Shown in pieces: positions 1 to 6,467 of a stretch of DNA of 13,360 nucleotides. The position numbers and the translations under genes were made by a program. The stretch lies in the NCBI GenBank assembly GCA_043758005.1, contig JAYVOI010000089.1, positions 1 through 13,360 on the forward strand, in the 5' to 3' direction. The notes under the pieces are model-generated. The model was given only the letters and a program-made list of their open reading frames with translations. It was not told the origin of the DNA and did not search any database. The stretch's first letter is position 1. Every line of letters starts with the position of its first letter. The stretch comes from JAENVT01 sp043758005. Its GTDB lineage: Bacteria > Actinomycetota > Acidimicrobiia > Acidimicrobiales > Ilumatobacteraceae.

Positions 1-97
1 CGGGGGTGAAGTACCGCTCGGGCGCATCGGGGTCGCCGGAGCTCCAGCCGGCGAAGACGCTGCGGGCGATCTCGATCTGGTTGGCAGTGGTGGTCAT
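1..97 (-). CDS. SnoaL/NTF2-like protein, N-terminal fragment (runs off left edge)
   Basis: Only the first 32 codons are in the window. They begin with ATG (complement of 95-97) and read MTTTANQIEIARSVFAGW, then SSGDPDAPERYFTP. The start of helix 1 followed by a W-S-S-G-D-P-[DE] turn is typical of SnoaL-like polyketide cyclase / NTF2-fold proteins, small cone-shaped domains that bind hydrophobic substrates and often act as isomerases, cyclases or dehydratases. No Shine-Dalgarno sequence precedes the ATG. A TANNNT -10-like hexamer lies 7 bases upstream, so the gene may be transcribed without a leader. It diverges from the complete NTF2-fold gene at 154. Function cannot be assigned from this fragment, and the family call rests on the N-terminus alone. 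Confidence 0.6.
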   Translation of the reverse strand, partial: MTTTANQIEIARSVFAGWSSGDPDAPERYFTP

Positions 98-153
98 CCC
101 CGGCACCGTAGTTCCGCTTGTGCTGTTCGTTTCCGGTGGTCAACACTGGCTGG
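98..153. promoter_or_regulatory. Divergent intergenic region with a candidate leaderless minus-strand promoter
   Basis: This 56-base gap separates two divergent NTF2-fold genes. On the minus strand the hexamer TACGGT (complement of 105-110) fits the actinobacterial TANNNT -10 pattern. It would place the transcription start at about base 98, directly next to the ATG at 97. No good -35 lies at the usual distance. For the plus-strand gene I see neither a clear -10 nor a convincing ribosome binding site. Confidence 0.3.
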
Positions 154-579
154 ATGAACGCTGACGAGAAGGCCATCATCGATCTCACCATCGCGTACAC
201 GTGGGCGCTCGACACGAAGCAGTTCGACGAACTGCACAACGTGTTCACACCCGCTGCGACGGCCATGCTGCACGGTGTCGCCTGCGACGGCGTCGAGGCG
301 ATCATCGCTCGGATATCCGGTGCGTTGACTCGGCTCGATGTCACCCAGCACCTGATCGGCAACCACCAGGTTTGCATCGACGGTGATACCGCGACCTGCC
401 GCTGTCAGTTGCAGAGCCAACATCTCAAAGTAGGCACAGAGGGCGGCGAGACATACGTTGTCGGTGGCACCTACGAGGACCGTCTGGCTCGCACCGAGGA
501 CGGGTGGAGGATCACCCATCGCACGATGGCCGAGTCGTGGCACGCGGGGAACCGTGCCGTGGTGAGCCGGTCGTCGTAG
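154..579 (+). CDS. SnoaL_4/LinA-like NTF2-fold protein, probable dehydratase, lyase or isomerase
   Basis: A 141-residue single-domain protein of the NTF2 fold, in the group that holds scytalone dehydratase, BaiE and the dehydrochlorinase LinA. Such enzymes abstract a proton from a hydrophobic substrate using an Asp/His dyad. Here the dyad appears present: Asp20 in ALDTKQFDEL and His66 in TQHLIGN, spaced and placed as Asp25 and His73 of LinA. The C-terminal strands carry GGTYEDRL and the usual W-R-I-T-H-R sheet edge. The start is the ATG at 154. An upstream in-frame TTG at 118 would add a 12-residue tail (MCCSFPVVNTGW) that does not resemble the family, so it is rejected. The gene stands alone and converges on the Rieske oxygenase 24 bases downstream. 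Beta subunits of ring-hydroxylating oxygenases share this fold, but the conserved dyad favours an enzyme. The substrate is unknown. Confidence 0.8.
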   Translation: MNADEKAIIDLTIAYTWALDTKQFDELHNVFTPAATAMLHGVACDGVEAIIARISGALTRLDVTQHLIGNHQVCIDGDTATCRCQLQSQHLKVGTEGGETYVVGGTYEDRLARTEDGWRITHRTMAESWHAGNRAVVSRSS

Positions 580-603
580 GTGCAGGGATGCGTCGCGCCG
601 CAA

Positions 604-1758
604 TCAGGTCGGCGGCGCTGTGCCCTCGACGAGAGCGTCGATCCAACGATGGATGTTCTGGTTGCCACGCTCGTTGCGGCCGAACCGGAAGTGGTCGTCG
701 GCGATCGCCGGCAGTGCGGCCGTGATCTTCATCACGGTGCTGAAGTCCTCGTCGGCGGTCACTGCCGCGTACGTCACTCGCTTGCGCTCGGCTTCGGCCA
801 TCATCTCCTCGGTCACCAGTGGCTCGCGGAAGTACTGGTACTGCGTGACGACCGACGTGCTCGCAGTTGTGCCGGGCAGGATGCGACTGACCATCAGGCT
901 CGTGTTCGGCTGGCCGGAGATGGAGACGTTGGGGAAGACGTAGTGCACGAGGCTCATCGCCAGGTTGAGCTGCCACTCCTCGATGGGTTGTTCGCGCATC
1001 GTCGGCAGCGGCTTGTTGGCGAATCCGAGGCGCACGTGAGGCCCGTACAGGTCGTAGGTGTTGCGGTTCGTGATCGACTTGGTGCCGATGGTGTTGCGGT
1101 GCAGATATCCGAGGTGATACCCGTCGACGTACCCGTCGGCGGTCGCCTTCCAGTTGCCACTGTCGAGCACGGTCTCCACGTCGTGGCGATGCAACTTCTC
1201 CAGTTGCAGGTAGGCGAGTGACGAGGCCATGTCACCGAGCCACTCATCGACGTCGAACGTCAGGCCTGGCGTCAACACCGCGAAGACGGCACCGCTGCGC
1301 TCCGCCGTGGGCAACTCCATCAATCCGGTCACGTCGATGCCCTCGAACGCGCCGCGATCGGTGTTGCCGACCAGTGCACCCTTCGTGTCGTACACCCAGA
1401 AGTGGTACGGGCAGGTGAACCGTCGGGTGTGCCCGAAGCAGCCGTCGGCAACCGCCGCACCACGGTGCCGGCAGACGTTGAGGAAGGTGCGAGCCACGCC
1501 ATCGTCGCCGCGCACAACGATGATGGGGCGTTGCGCGATCACGAGCGTGGTGTAGTCGCCCGGACTCGGGACGTCGCACGACAGTGCGACCAGCAGCGGG
1601 CTGCGGCGGAAGATCTGCTCGACCTCGGCCTGGAATCGTTCCTCGTCGCGGTAGCGCGCCACGGGAACGTTCAGCATCGATTCGCCGTAGTCGCCGTGGT
1701 CGCTGTCGACGTTGGCGAGCAACCGCTGGGCGACATCGGTGAGCGGTGTCGCAGTCAT
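604..1758 (-). CDS. Rieske non-heme iron oxygenase, large (alpha) subunit
   Basis: A 384-residue aromatic-ring-hydroxylating-type oxygenase alpha subunit, a cytosolic enzyme that hydroxylates a substrate with O2 and electrons from a ferredoxin/reductase. The N-terminal Rieske [2Fe-2S] domain has Cys96-x-His98 (CRHRG) and Cys116-x2-His119 (CPYHFW). The catalytic domain starts with GNWKATADGYVDGYH, giving mononuclear-iron ligands His215 and His220. Asp212 is the probable Rieske-to-iron bridging residue. The third ligand is probably Asp338 in ADEDFS. Asp208 takes the place of the Asn common before the bridging Asp (Asn201 in naphthalene dioxygenase). Length is close to that of one-component alpha3-type oxygenases. 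The ATG at 1758 is preceded by a good AGGAG (complement of 1766-1770). It lies 37 bases downstream of the ThuA-like gene and is probably co-transcribed with it. No ferredoxin, reductase or classical beta subunit is in the window. Substrate unknown. Confidence 0.93.
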   Translation of the reverse strand: MTATPLTDVAQRLLANVDSDHGDYGESMLNVPVARYRDEERFQAEVEQIFRRSPLLVALSCDVPSPGDYTTLVIAQRPIIVVRGDDGVARTFLNVCRHRGAAVADGCFGHTRRFTCPYHFWVYDTKGALVGNTDRGAFEGIDVTGLMELPTAERSGAVFAVLTPGLTFDVDEWLGDMASSLAYLQLEKLHRHDVETVLDSGNWKATADGYVDGYHLGYLHRNTIGTKSITNRNTYDLYGPHVRLGFANKPLPTMREQPIEEWQLNLAMSLVHYVFPNVSISGQPNTSLMVSRILPGTTASTSVVTQYQYFREPLVTEEMMAEAERKRVTYAAVTADEDFSTVMKITAALPAIADDHFRFGRNERGNQNIHRWIDALVEGTAPPT

Positions 1759-1795
1759 GGCGAGTCTCCTCAGTTCTTTTGACGTTCAACTAATT

Positions 1796-2623
1796 CTAGA
1801 CGATGGGCACCGGGTTCGATCCAGCCCACTCCTTGGCTGTCGGCGAGGCGACCCATGCGATGGCGTTGGCGAGCAGACGGCGGTACGCCGGGAGCGCGAA
1901 CGTGGCTGCGGTGTCGCCCGGCTGGATGTACACGATCGGGCTGCGTCCGCCGACCGTGGCCCAGGCAATGAGGTTGCTCGGTTGCGGATGACCGACCGAC
2001 TTCGGCGCATCCTCCTCGCCCACGATCACGTGCTCGTACGTCGAGATGAACCGGCCTGGATCGAAGTCAGCATCCGACCGCATCAGCGGTACCACCCGGT
2101 CCTCGAAGATCGGGCAGCAGTACAACTCGTCGGTGAACGTGAAGTCGCCGACCCCCTCGCAGACCGGGTGGGCCGGGTCGACGACGTTGGCCGTGTAGGT
2201 GTCGATGCGCGTGCCCGACGATGGCCAGTCGTCTCCGTAGAGCGGCCCGGGGGCGTAGTTGAAACGGCCCCCGATCGCCGTCGCCCACCCGTCCCACGCC
2301 GGCCACCCGGCGAGTGCGTGGTGAGTGATCACCAGGCCTTGTCCACTGTCGAGCAGCGACGTGATGGCTCGCTTCTGCTCGTCGGTCGGGCCGACCGGTC
2401 GCGGCGGTTCGCCCCGCTTCAGATGCAGTCCCGGGATGTCGTGACAGACGATTGCATCCCACTGACCGGACCGTTGGCCGTCGAACCAGTGCTGCGCAGA
2501 GGGCTGCACGGCGTGGGCCCAGGCCCAGCCTCGCGGCTCGCAGATGTCGGTGAACATCGTGCGGAACGCGTCGAGTTCGAAGCTGTGCCCTCCGGTGACG
2601 GCCAGCACTCGACAAGGTTCCAT
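1796..2623 (-). CDS. ThuA-like domain protein (trehalose utilisation family)
   Basis: A 275-residue protein with the ThuA fold, which resembles class I glutamine amidotransferases. Visible hallmarks are VTGGH (9-13) after the first beta strand, the strand and turn LVITHHALAGW (97-107), FTDELY (163-168), and the C-terminal block GRSPIVYIQPGD (226-237) followed by a helix ending in W. Some relatives take part in conversion of sugars to 3-keto sugars, but the chemistry of most family members is unproven. The frame stays open to 2764, but that would overlap the divergent gene by more than 100 bases. The ATG at 2623 puts the first strand (CRVLAVTGG) near the N-terminus as in relatives. ATG 2653 is a weaker alternative. 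It is the first gene of a minus-strand pair with the Rieske oxygenase. A second ThuA-like gene lies at 8634. Confidence 0.85.
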   Translation of the reverse strand: MEPCRVLAVTGGHSFELDAFRTMFTDICEPRGWAWAHAVQPSAQHWFDGQRSGQWDAIVCHDIPGLHLKRGEPPRPVGPTDEQKRAITSLLDSGQGLVITHHALAGWPAWDGWATAIGGRFNYAPGPLYGDDWPSSGTRIDTYTANVVDPAHPVCEGVGDFTFTDELYCCPIFEDRVVPLMRSDADFDPGRFISTYEHVIVGEEDAPKSVGHPQPSNLIAWATVGGRSPIVYIQPGDTAATFALPAYRRLLANAIAWVASPTAKEWAGSNPVPIV

Positions 2624-2651
2624 GACGCCGATCACAGTACATTCGACGTCC
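2624..2651. promoter_or_regulatory. Compact divergent promoter with overlapping -10 elements
   Basis: Only 28 bases separate the ATG of the ThuA-like gene (minus) from the ATG of the NTF2-fold gene (plus). The plus strand has TACATT at 2638-2643, predicting a start near 2650 and a leader of about 2 bases. The minus strand has TACTGT (complement of 2634-2639), predicting a start near 2627 and a leader of about 4 bases. The hexamers share bases 2638-2639 and both match TANNNT. No Shine-Dalgarno sequence precedes either ATG, which agrees with leaderless expression of both genes. This is inferred from pattern only. Confidence 0.4.
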
Positions 2652-3122
2652 ATGGGGGTATCGGTCGAGGATCGCTTGAACATCGCCGAGACGATGGCGC
2701 GCTTCGCTGCGGGAATCGACACACGCGATTGGATCCTGTACCGCTCGGTGTTCACCGAACACATCGATGTCGACTACCGCTCGTGGCGCCTCGAGTCATA
2801 TGGCCCGATGGCCGCGGATGCGTGGGTCGCTCGCGGCACTCGACTGTTTCCGGGTTTCGATGCCACACAGCACTCGCTGAGCAACCTTCGGTTCGAGATC
2901 GAAGGAGACACAGCGACGTGTCACGCATATGTGCGCGCCGATCACTACCTGGTCAACAACTTCGGCGACTCGATGTTCACCATCGGTGGCATCTACTCGG
3001 ATCGGTTGGTTCGCACCGGGTCGGGTTGGCTCATCTCCGGCAAGACGCTGAAGGTTCTGTGGAGTCAGGGCAACAAGCACATCATGACGCTGGCGGCCGA
3101 ACGCGCCGCCGAGCGCGCCTAG
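2652..3122 (+). CDS. SnoaL_4/LinA-like NTF2-fold protein, second copy
   Basis: A 156-residue NTF2-fold protein with the same layout as the gene at 154. Asp23 lies in AGIDTRDW and His74 in TQHSLSNL, matching the LinA/scytalone-dehydratase Asp/His dyad. The motifs IEGDTATCHAYV and GGIYSDRLVRT repeat the pattern of the first copy (IDGDTATCRCQL, GGTYEDRLART). Sequence between these blocks differs considerably, so the two are paralogs rather than a recent duplication. Probable role: dehydration, elimination or double-bond isomerisation of a hydrophobic intermediate. The ATG at 2652 is chosen because the frame's upstream extension to 2544 would overlap the divergent ThuA-like gene and lacks family similarity. 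It forms an operon with the mycothiol-dependent-type gene, which begins 13 bases after its TAG stop. Confidence 0.8.
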   Translation: MGVSVEDRLNIAETMARFAAGIDTRDWILYRSVFTEHIDVDYRSWRLESYGPMAADAWVARGTRLFPGFDATQHSLSNLRFEIEGDTATCHAYVRADHYLVNNFGDSMFTIGGIYSDRLVRTGSGWLISGKTLKVLWSQGNKHIMTLAAERAAERA

Positions 3123-3135
3123 TCAGGAGCAACGA

Positions 3136-3927
3136 ATGTCTCGAGCAGGTTTGGCCTCCGCTGCACGCAGCGTGGACGAAGTCAAGCAGGTGGTCGCCAG
3201 CTTGACCGACGATGAATGGTCGATGCCCAGCGGATGCCAGGGCTGGACCGTGAAGGACCTCGTGGCGCACATGAGCTCGAACTTCAAGGAAGTCGTCGAG
3301 CCGTCGCCCCCGCCGCCGGAGCCCGTCGACCTTCCTGCCGAGCGGTTGATGGACTTGCTCGTCGAGCCACGCAAGGACTGGTCGAACGCCGATGTCCGTG
3401 ACGAGTACCTGAGCTTCTGCGACGGTGCGGTCGGGGTGTTGACCGCATTGCAGGAGGAGCCGCTCTCTTCGACCGTGATCCCGCTCGCCGACCTCGGCCA
3501 CTATCCGATGAACCAACTCGCCGATGCGTTCGCCTTCGACCACTACTGCCACTTGCGCATCGACCTCCTGCAACCCACCGGCCCGATCGTGCGTACGTTG
3601 CCCGCCCCGGATGATGATCTCGTTGCCCCGGCCGTCGGGTGGATGCTGACCGGGCTCCCGCAGATGCAGCCCGGGCTGGAGCAGCATGTGACCGGTTCGA
3701 TTCGTCTCGTGCTGACCGGAACCGGCGGTGGCTCGTGGAGGATCGCCCGAGCGGGCGATGCGATCGTGGTGACAGCCGACGACACCGCCGCCGATGTCAC
3801 CGTCACCTCGAGTGCGCACGACTTCGTGCTCTGGGGCACCAAACGGACCGCGTGGCGCGACGCGTGCACCGTGGACGGCGACGCCGCCGTCGCCGAGACC
3901 TTCCTCGACGCCCTCAACATCGTCTGA
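3136..3927 (+). CDS. Mycothiol-dependent maleylpyruvate isomerase-like (TIGR03083 / DinB-fold) protein
   Basis: A 263-residue two-domain protein. The N-terminal half is a DinB/MDMPI four-helix bundle: GWTVKDLVAHM (36-46) contributes His45, and FDHYCHLRID (134-143) contributes His136 and His139, the expected triad for a divalent metal ion. The C-terminal part (about 185-263) resembles the SCP2-like MDMPI C-terminal domain, with WRI, a two-strand hairpin, a TVTSSAHDF segment and an Asp-rich end. Family members use mycothiol, the actinobacterial thiol, as cofactor for isomerisation or thiol transfer, although many are uncharacterised. AGGAG at 3124-3128 sits 7 bases before the ATG. Co-transcription with the preceding NTF2-fold gene suggests both act on one intermediate, for instance a cis/trans or keto-enol isomerisation step. 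The actual substrate cannot be told. Confidence 0.8.
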   Translation: MSRAGLASAARSVDEVKQVVASLTDDEWSMPSGCQGWTVKDLVAHMSSNFKEVVEPSPPPPEPVDLPAERLMDLLVEPRKDWSNADVRDEYLSFCDGAVGVLTALQEEPLSSTVIPLADLGHYPMNQLADAFAFDHYCHLRIDLLQPTGPIVRTLPAPDDDLVAPAVGWMLTGLPQMQPGLEQHVTGSIRLVLTGTGGGSWRIARAGDAIVVTADDTAADVTVTSSAHDFVLWGTKRTAWRDACTVDGDAAVAETFLDALNIV

Positions 3928-4016
3928 GTTCGACAGCGGTGTGAGATGTTTGTGTGACACGACGCAACGAATCCAGGCGGTTTCCCCTATGGCCGATGCC
4001 GCGACCAGGTTCGTCG

Positions 4017-4781
4017 TCAGTAGGCGACGCGTTGGGTGAAGCCGCCGTCGACGACGATGTTCTGGCCGTTGACCCACGACGACATCGGGCTGGCCAGGAA
4101 GGCGACGACGTTGGCGATCTCGTCGGGCCGACCGAGGCGCCCCGCGGGATGCTGATCGACGTGCTGGGTGTAGTAGTCGGGCATGCGGTCCTTGATCCGC
4201 TCCCACGATCCGCCATCGATGTACACCGGGCCGGGCGAGACGACGTTGGCCCGAATGCCCTCGGCGTAGGTCTCTTTGGCCAGGTGGGAGATGTAGTTGA
4301 TCAGGCTGGCCTTCATCGCCCCGTAGCTGTAGCCGCCTCCGGGGAAGTGGTGGTACTCGATCGACGCGCTGGTGCCGAGTTGCACGATGCTGCCGGCACC
4401 GGCAGCGCGGAGGTGGGGGAGCGCGGCGTCGATCACCGCGACGGTGCCGAGGACGTCGACCTCGAAGCTGCGCCGCCAACCTTCGATGCTCGGGGGGATG
4501 CCACCCTTGGCGCTGGTGGTCGTCACGACGACGTCGAGGCTGCCCAGCCGAGCCGCCGAGTCGTCGACCCACGCGGTGACTGCGGCGGGATCTTCGACGT
4601 CGACGGCGGTGCCGATCACGCCGTTGCCGAGCGCCTCGGCCGCCTCGGCCACGCCGTCAGGATTGCGTGCGCAGAAGGCAACCTGCATCCCTTCGGCCAG
4701 CAATCGCTCGACGATGAATCGGCCGATGCCACGCGACGCGCCCGTGACGAGTGCATTCTTTCCTGCGAGTCCGAGGTCCAT
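4017..4781 (-). CDS. Short-chain dehydrogenase/reductase (SDR), classical type, copy 1
   Basis: A 254-residue Rossmann-fold NAD(P)-dependent oxidoreductase, probably oxidising an alcohol to a ketone or the reverse. The cofactor motif TGASRGIG spans 13-20 and the catalytic Tyr153-x3-Lys157 lies in YGAMK. The catalytic Ser region is LGTSAS (135-140). The NNAG-type motif is degenerate (TTTSA, 87-91), and the helix-4 position that is usually the tetrad Asn appears to be Asp109 (FEVDVLG). After the active site comes the distinctive block SPGPVYIDGGSWERIK (182-197), shared with the second SDR at 7840. ARN at 38-40 after the second strand hints at NADP(H) preference, a weak inference. The ATG at 4781 has GGAG (complement of 4788-4791) 6 bases upstream. 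It is a lone minus-strand gene diverging from the DUF35/thiolase pair and converging on the MDMPI-like gene. Confidence 0.92.
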   Translation of the reverse strand: MDLGLAGKNALVTGASRGIGRFIVERLLAEGMQVAFCARNPDGVAEAAEALGNGVIGTAVDVEDPAAVTAWVDDSAARLGSLDVVVTTTSAKGGIPPSIEGWRRSFEVDVLGTVAVIDAALPHLRAAGAGSIVQLGTSASIEYHHFPGGGYSYGAMKASLINYISHLAKETYAEGIRANVVSPGPVYIDGGSWERIKDRMPDYYTQHVDQHPAGRLGRPDEIANVVAFLASPMSSWVNGQNIVVDGGFTQRVAY

Positions 4782-4896
4782 CTGCTTCTCCAGAGTTTCA
4801 ATGCCGAGTTAGGAACGTTCGCGCGTCCGGAACGTAACATCGACTACGACGCGACGCCATCACGCCGTCGCGATCCCCTGCAATGAGGAGACATCG
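4782..4896. promoter_or_regulatory. Divergent promoter region with repeated GGAACGT and an inverted repeat
   Basis: This 115-base gap separates the SDR (minus) from the DUF35 gene (plus). GGAACGT occurs twice, at 4812-4818 and 4829-4835, 17 bases apart. The first overlaps the palindrome GAACGTTC (4813-4820). ACGTTC (4815-4820) and GAACGT (4830-4835) form an inverted repeat with a 9-base spacer, a layout suiting a dimeric regulator such as TetR, MarR or IclR type. Possible -10 hexamers are TAACAT (4835-4840, plus) and TACGTT (complement of 4831-4836, minus), both touching the repeat. GAGGAG at 4885-4890 is the ribosome binding site of the DUF35 gene. No regulator gene is in the window, so this is a candidate only. 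Confidence 0.35.
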
Positions 4897-5310
4897 GTGT
4901 CCGAAGTCATCGACACGACGGACCAACGCCGTCAGCTGATCAACACCGCCGGCGACGAGCCGCACCTGGTCGGCAGCGCCTGCAGCGACTGCGGAACCCA
5001 GACGTTTCCGTCGCAATCGGGGTGTCCCCGGTGCGGCAGCAACGCGGTCAGCGAAGTTGCGTTGCCGCAAACCGGGTCGGTCTGGACATGGACGGTGCAG
5101 CGGTTTCCACCGAAGGCGCCGTATCTGGCCGAGTCGCCATACGCACCGTTCGCCCTCGCCTACGTCGACCTCGGCCCGGTCAAGGTCGAGTCACGCCTGC
5201 GCGGCAAGCCGATCGACTCGTGGAAGATCGGTGATGCGGTCCGCGTCGTCATCGACGAGAGCGTGACCCCGTTGAGTTTCTGGTTCGAGCCGACCAAGGA
5301 GATGCAGTGA
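4897..5310 (+). CDS. DUF35 Zn-ribbon / OB-fold protein, partner of the downstream thiolase-like enzyme
   Basis: A 137-residue protein with an N-terminal rubredoxin-like zinc ribbon, Cys29-x2-Cys32 (CSDC) and Cys43-x2-Cys46 (CPRC). A C-terminal OB-fold follows from about residue 55 and includes GSVWTWTVQRFPPKAPY and FALAYVDLG. This architecture is known from proteins that bind thiolase-fold enzymes and complete their acyl-CoA site, such as the DUF35 portion of ChsH2 with the aldolase Ltp2, and BbsA with BbsB. The GTG start at 4897 is supported by GAGGAG six bases upstream. The gene overlaps the thiolase start by one base (TGATG), so the two are translationally coupled and probably form a heteromer. 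The FPPKAPY stretch is typical of the family, where it contributes to the contact with the CoA-binding partner; that role is inferred here. Confidence 0.88.
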   Translation: MSEVIDTTDQRRQLINTAGDEPHLVGSACSDCGTQTFPSQSGCPRCGSNAVSEVALPQTGSVWTWTVQRFPPKAPYLAESPYAPFALAYVDLGPVKVESRLRGKPIDSWKIGDAVRVVIDESVTPLSFWFEPTKEMQ

Positions 5311-6449
5311 TGGATGTCGCAATCGTTGGAGTCGGTCTTCACCCGTTCGGTCGGTTCGACATCTCCGCACGGGAGATGGCGCTGATCGCCGCCCGCGGCG
5401 CGCTCGGCGATGCCAACGTCGAGTGGGCCGACATCGACTTCGCTGCCGGTGGCAGCAAGGACGGCGGTCACGCCGACGCACTGGTGAAAGAGCTCGGGCT
5501 CACCGGTACGCCGTTCATGAGCGTGTACAACGGCTGCGCGACTGGCGGCTCGTCGCTGCTCGCGGCAGCGAACGCCATCGAGGCGGGCATGGCCGACCTG
5601 GCGCTGGCGGTCGGGTTCGACAAGCACGACCGTGGGGCGTTCGCCACGAACCCGGCGGAGTACGGCATCGGCGAGTGGTACGGCGAAGACGGGATGATGG
5701 TCACCACCCAGTTCTTCGGGATGAAGATCCAGCGCTACCTCGCCGATCATGATCTCGACCCGCGGCTGCTCGCCGAACTGTCGGCCAAGGCACTGCGCAA
5801 CGGCGCCCGGAATCCCAACGCATGGCGGCGCAACGCGCTGAGCGCCGACGCGATCGCCGACGCCGAGATGGTCAACGACCCGCTGACGAAGTACATGTTC
5901 TGCAGCCCCAGTGAGGGCGCGGCGGCCGTCGTGCTGGCATCACCCGACAAAGCCAGGGAGCTGCGCGCCGACCCGGTGTGGCTGCGCGCCGTCGAGTTCC
6001 GAACACGCAAGTACGGAACGTTCGAAGTGTTCAGCCCGTCGCTGGCTGCGGAGATCACACCCGGCGCCACGGTCTACGCGGCTGCCGCAGCATTCGAGAC
6101 CGCGGGTGTGGGTCCGGCCGACATCGACGTCGCCCAGATCCAAGACACCGAAGCGGGTGCCGAGTTGATGCATCTTGCCGAATGTGGCCTGTGCGAGCAC
6201 GGTGAACAGGGTGAGCTGATCATGAGCGGCGCACTGGAGATCGAGGGCAGGCTGCCGGTCAACACCGACGGCGGGTGCATCGCCAACGGTGAACCGATCG
6301 GCGCCAGTGGGCTCCGTCAGGTGATCGAATGCGTGCTGCAGTTGCAGAACCGGGCCGATGGTCGTCAGGTCCCCAACGATCCCCGGACCGCCTTCACCCA
6401 GGTGTACGGCGCCCCGGGGTTGAGCACCTGCACGGTGCTGGCCCGCTGA
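5310..6449 (+). CDS. Thiolase-superfamily enzyme (SCPx/Ltp-like; thiolase or retro-aldolase)
   Basis: A 379-residue thiolase-fold protein of the kind annotated as lipid-transfer protein or acetyl-CoA acetyltransferase. The nucleophile region is VYNGCATGG with Cys76. The conserved PSEGAAAVVLA (200-210) follows the middle region. The C-terminal motif reads NGEPIGASGLRQ (326-337), so Glu328 replaces the His of the classical GHPxGxSG. Another Cys (Cys374) lies in the final strand GLSTCTVL, where thiolases usually have their base. Enzymes of this class with a DUF35 partner either thiolyse 3-oxoacyl-CoAs or perform retro-aldol cleavage, as Ltp2 does on steroid side chains. The His-to-Glu change leaves both open. 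AAGGAG (4-9 bases upstream of a GTG at 5307 and 9-14 bases upstream of ATG 5310) favours the ATG at 5310. It is coupled to the DUF35 gene and ends 18 bases from the convergent acyl-CoA dehydrogenase. Confidence 0.88.
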   Translation: MDVAIVGVGLHPFGRFDISAREMALIAARGALGDANVEWADIDFAAGGSKDGGHADALVKELGLTGTPFMSVYNGCATGGSSLLAAANAIEAGMADLALAVGFDKHDRGAFATNPAEYGIGEWYGEDGMMVTTQFFGMKIQRYLADHDLDPRLLAELSAKALRNGARNPNAWRRNALSADAIADAEMVNDPLTKYMFCSPSEGAAAVVLASPDKARELRADPVWLRAVEFRTRKYGTFEVFSPSLAAEITPGATVYAAAAAFETAGVGPADIDVAQIQDTEAGAELMHLAECGLCEHGEQGELIMSGALEIEGRLPVNTDGGCIANGEPIGASGLRQVIECVLQLQNRADGRQVPNDPRTAFTQVYGAPGLSTCTVLAR

Positions 6450-6467
6450 CTTCGAAGGCGTACCGGC

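Noticed and set aside
2624..2764. Longer ThuA start at 2764 (47 extra residues)
   Set aside because: The extension overlaps the divergent NTF2-fold gene and shows no family similarity; the core ThuA strand begins at residue 5 from ATG 2623.
1712..3205. 497-codon plus-strand ORF covering the ThuA-like gene and the NTF2-fold gene
   Set aside because: It is a frame shadow; the ThuA and NTF2 motifs lie in other frames, and this product has no family features.
3928..4016. Possible intrinsic terminator between the convergent MDMPI-like and SDR genes
   Set aside because: Only a 4-base hairpin (GTGT/ACAC) is visible, with no stable stem and no U-tract.
3082..4572. 496-codon minus-strand ORF across the MDMPI-like gene and the SDR
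   Set aside because: It is Arg/Gly-rich nonsense in the shadow of two well-supported genes, has no recognisable domain, and its length is expected from high GC.
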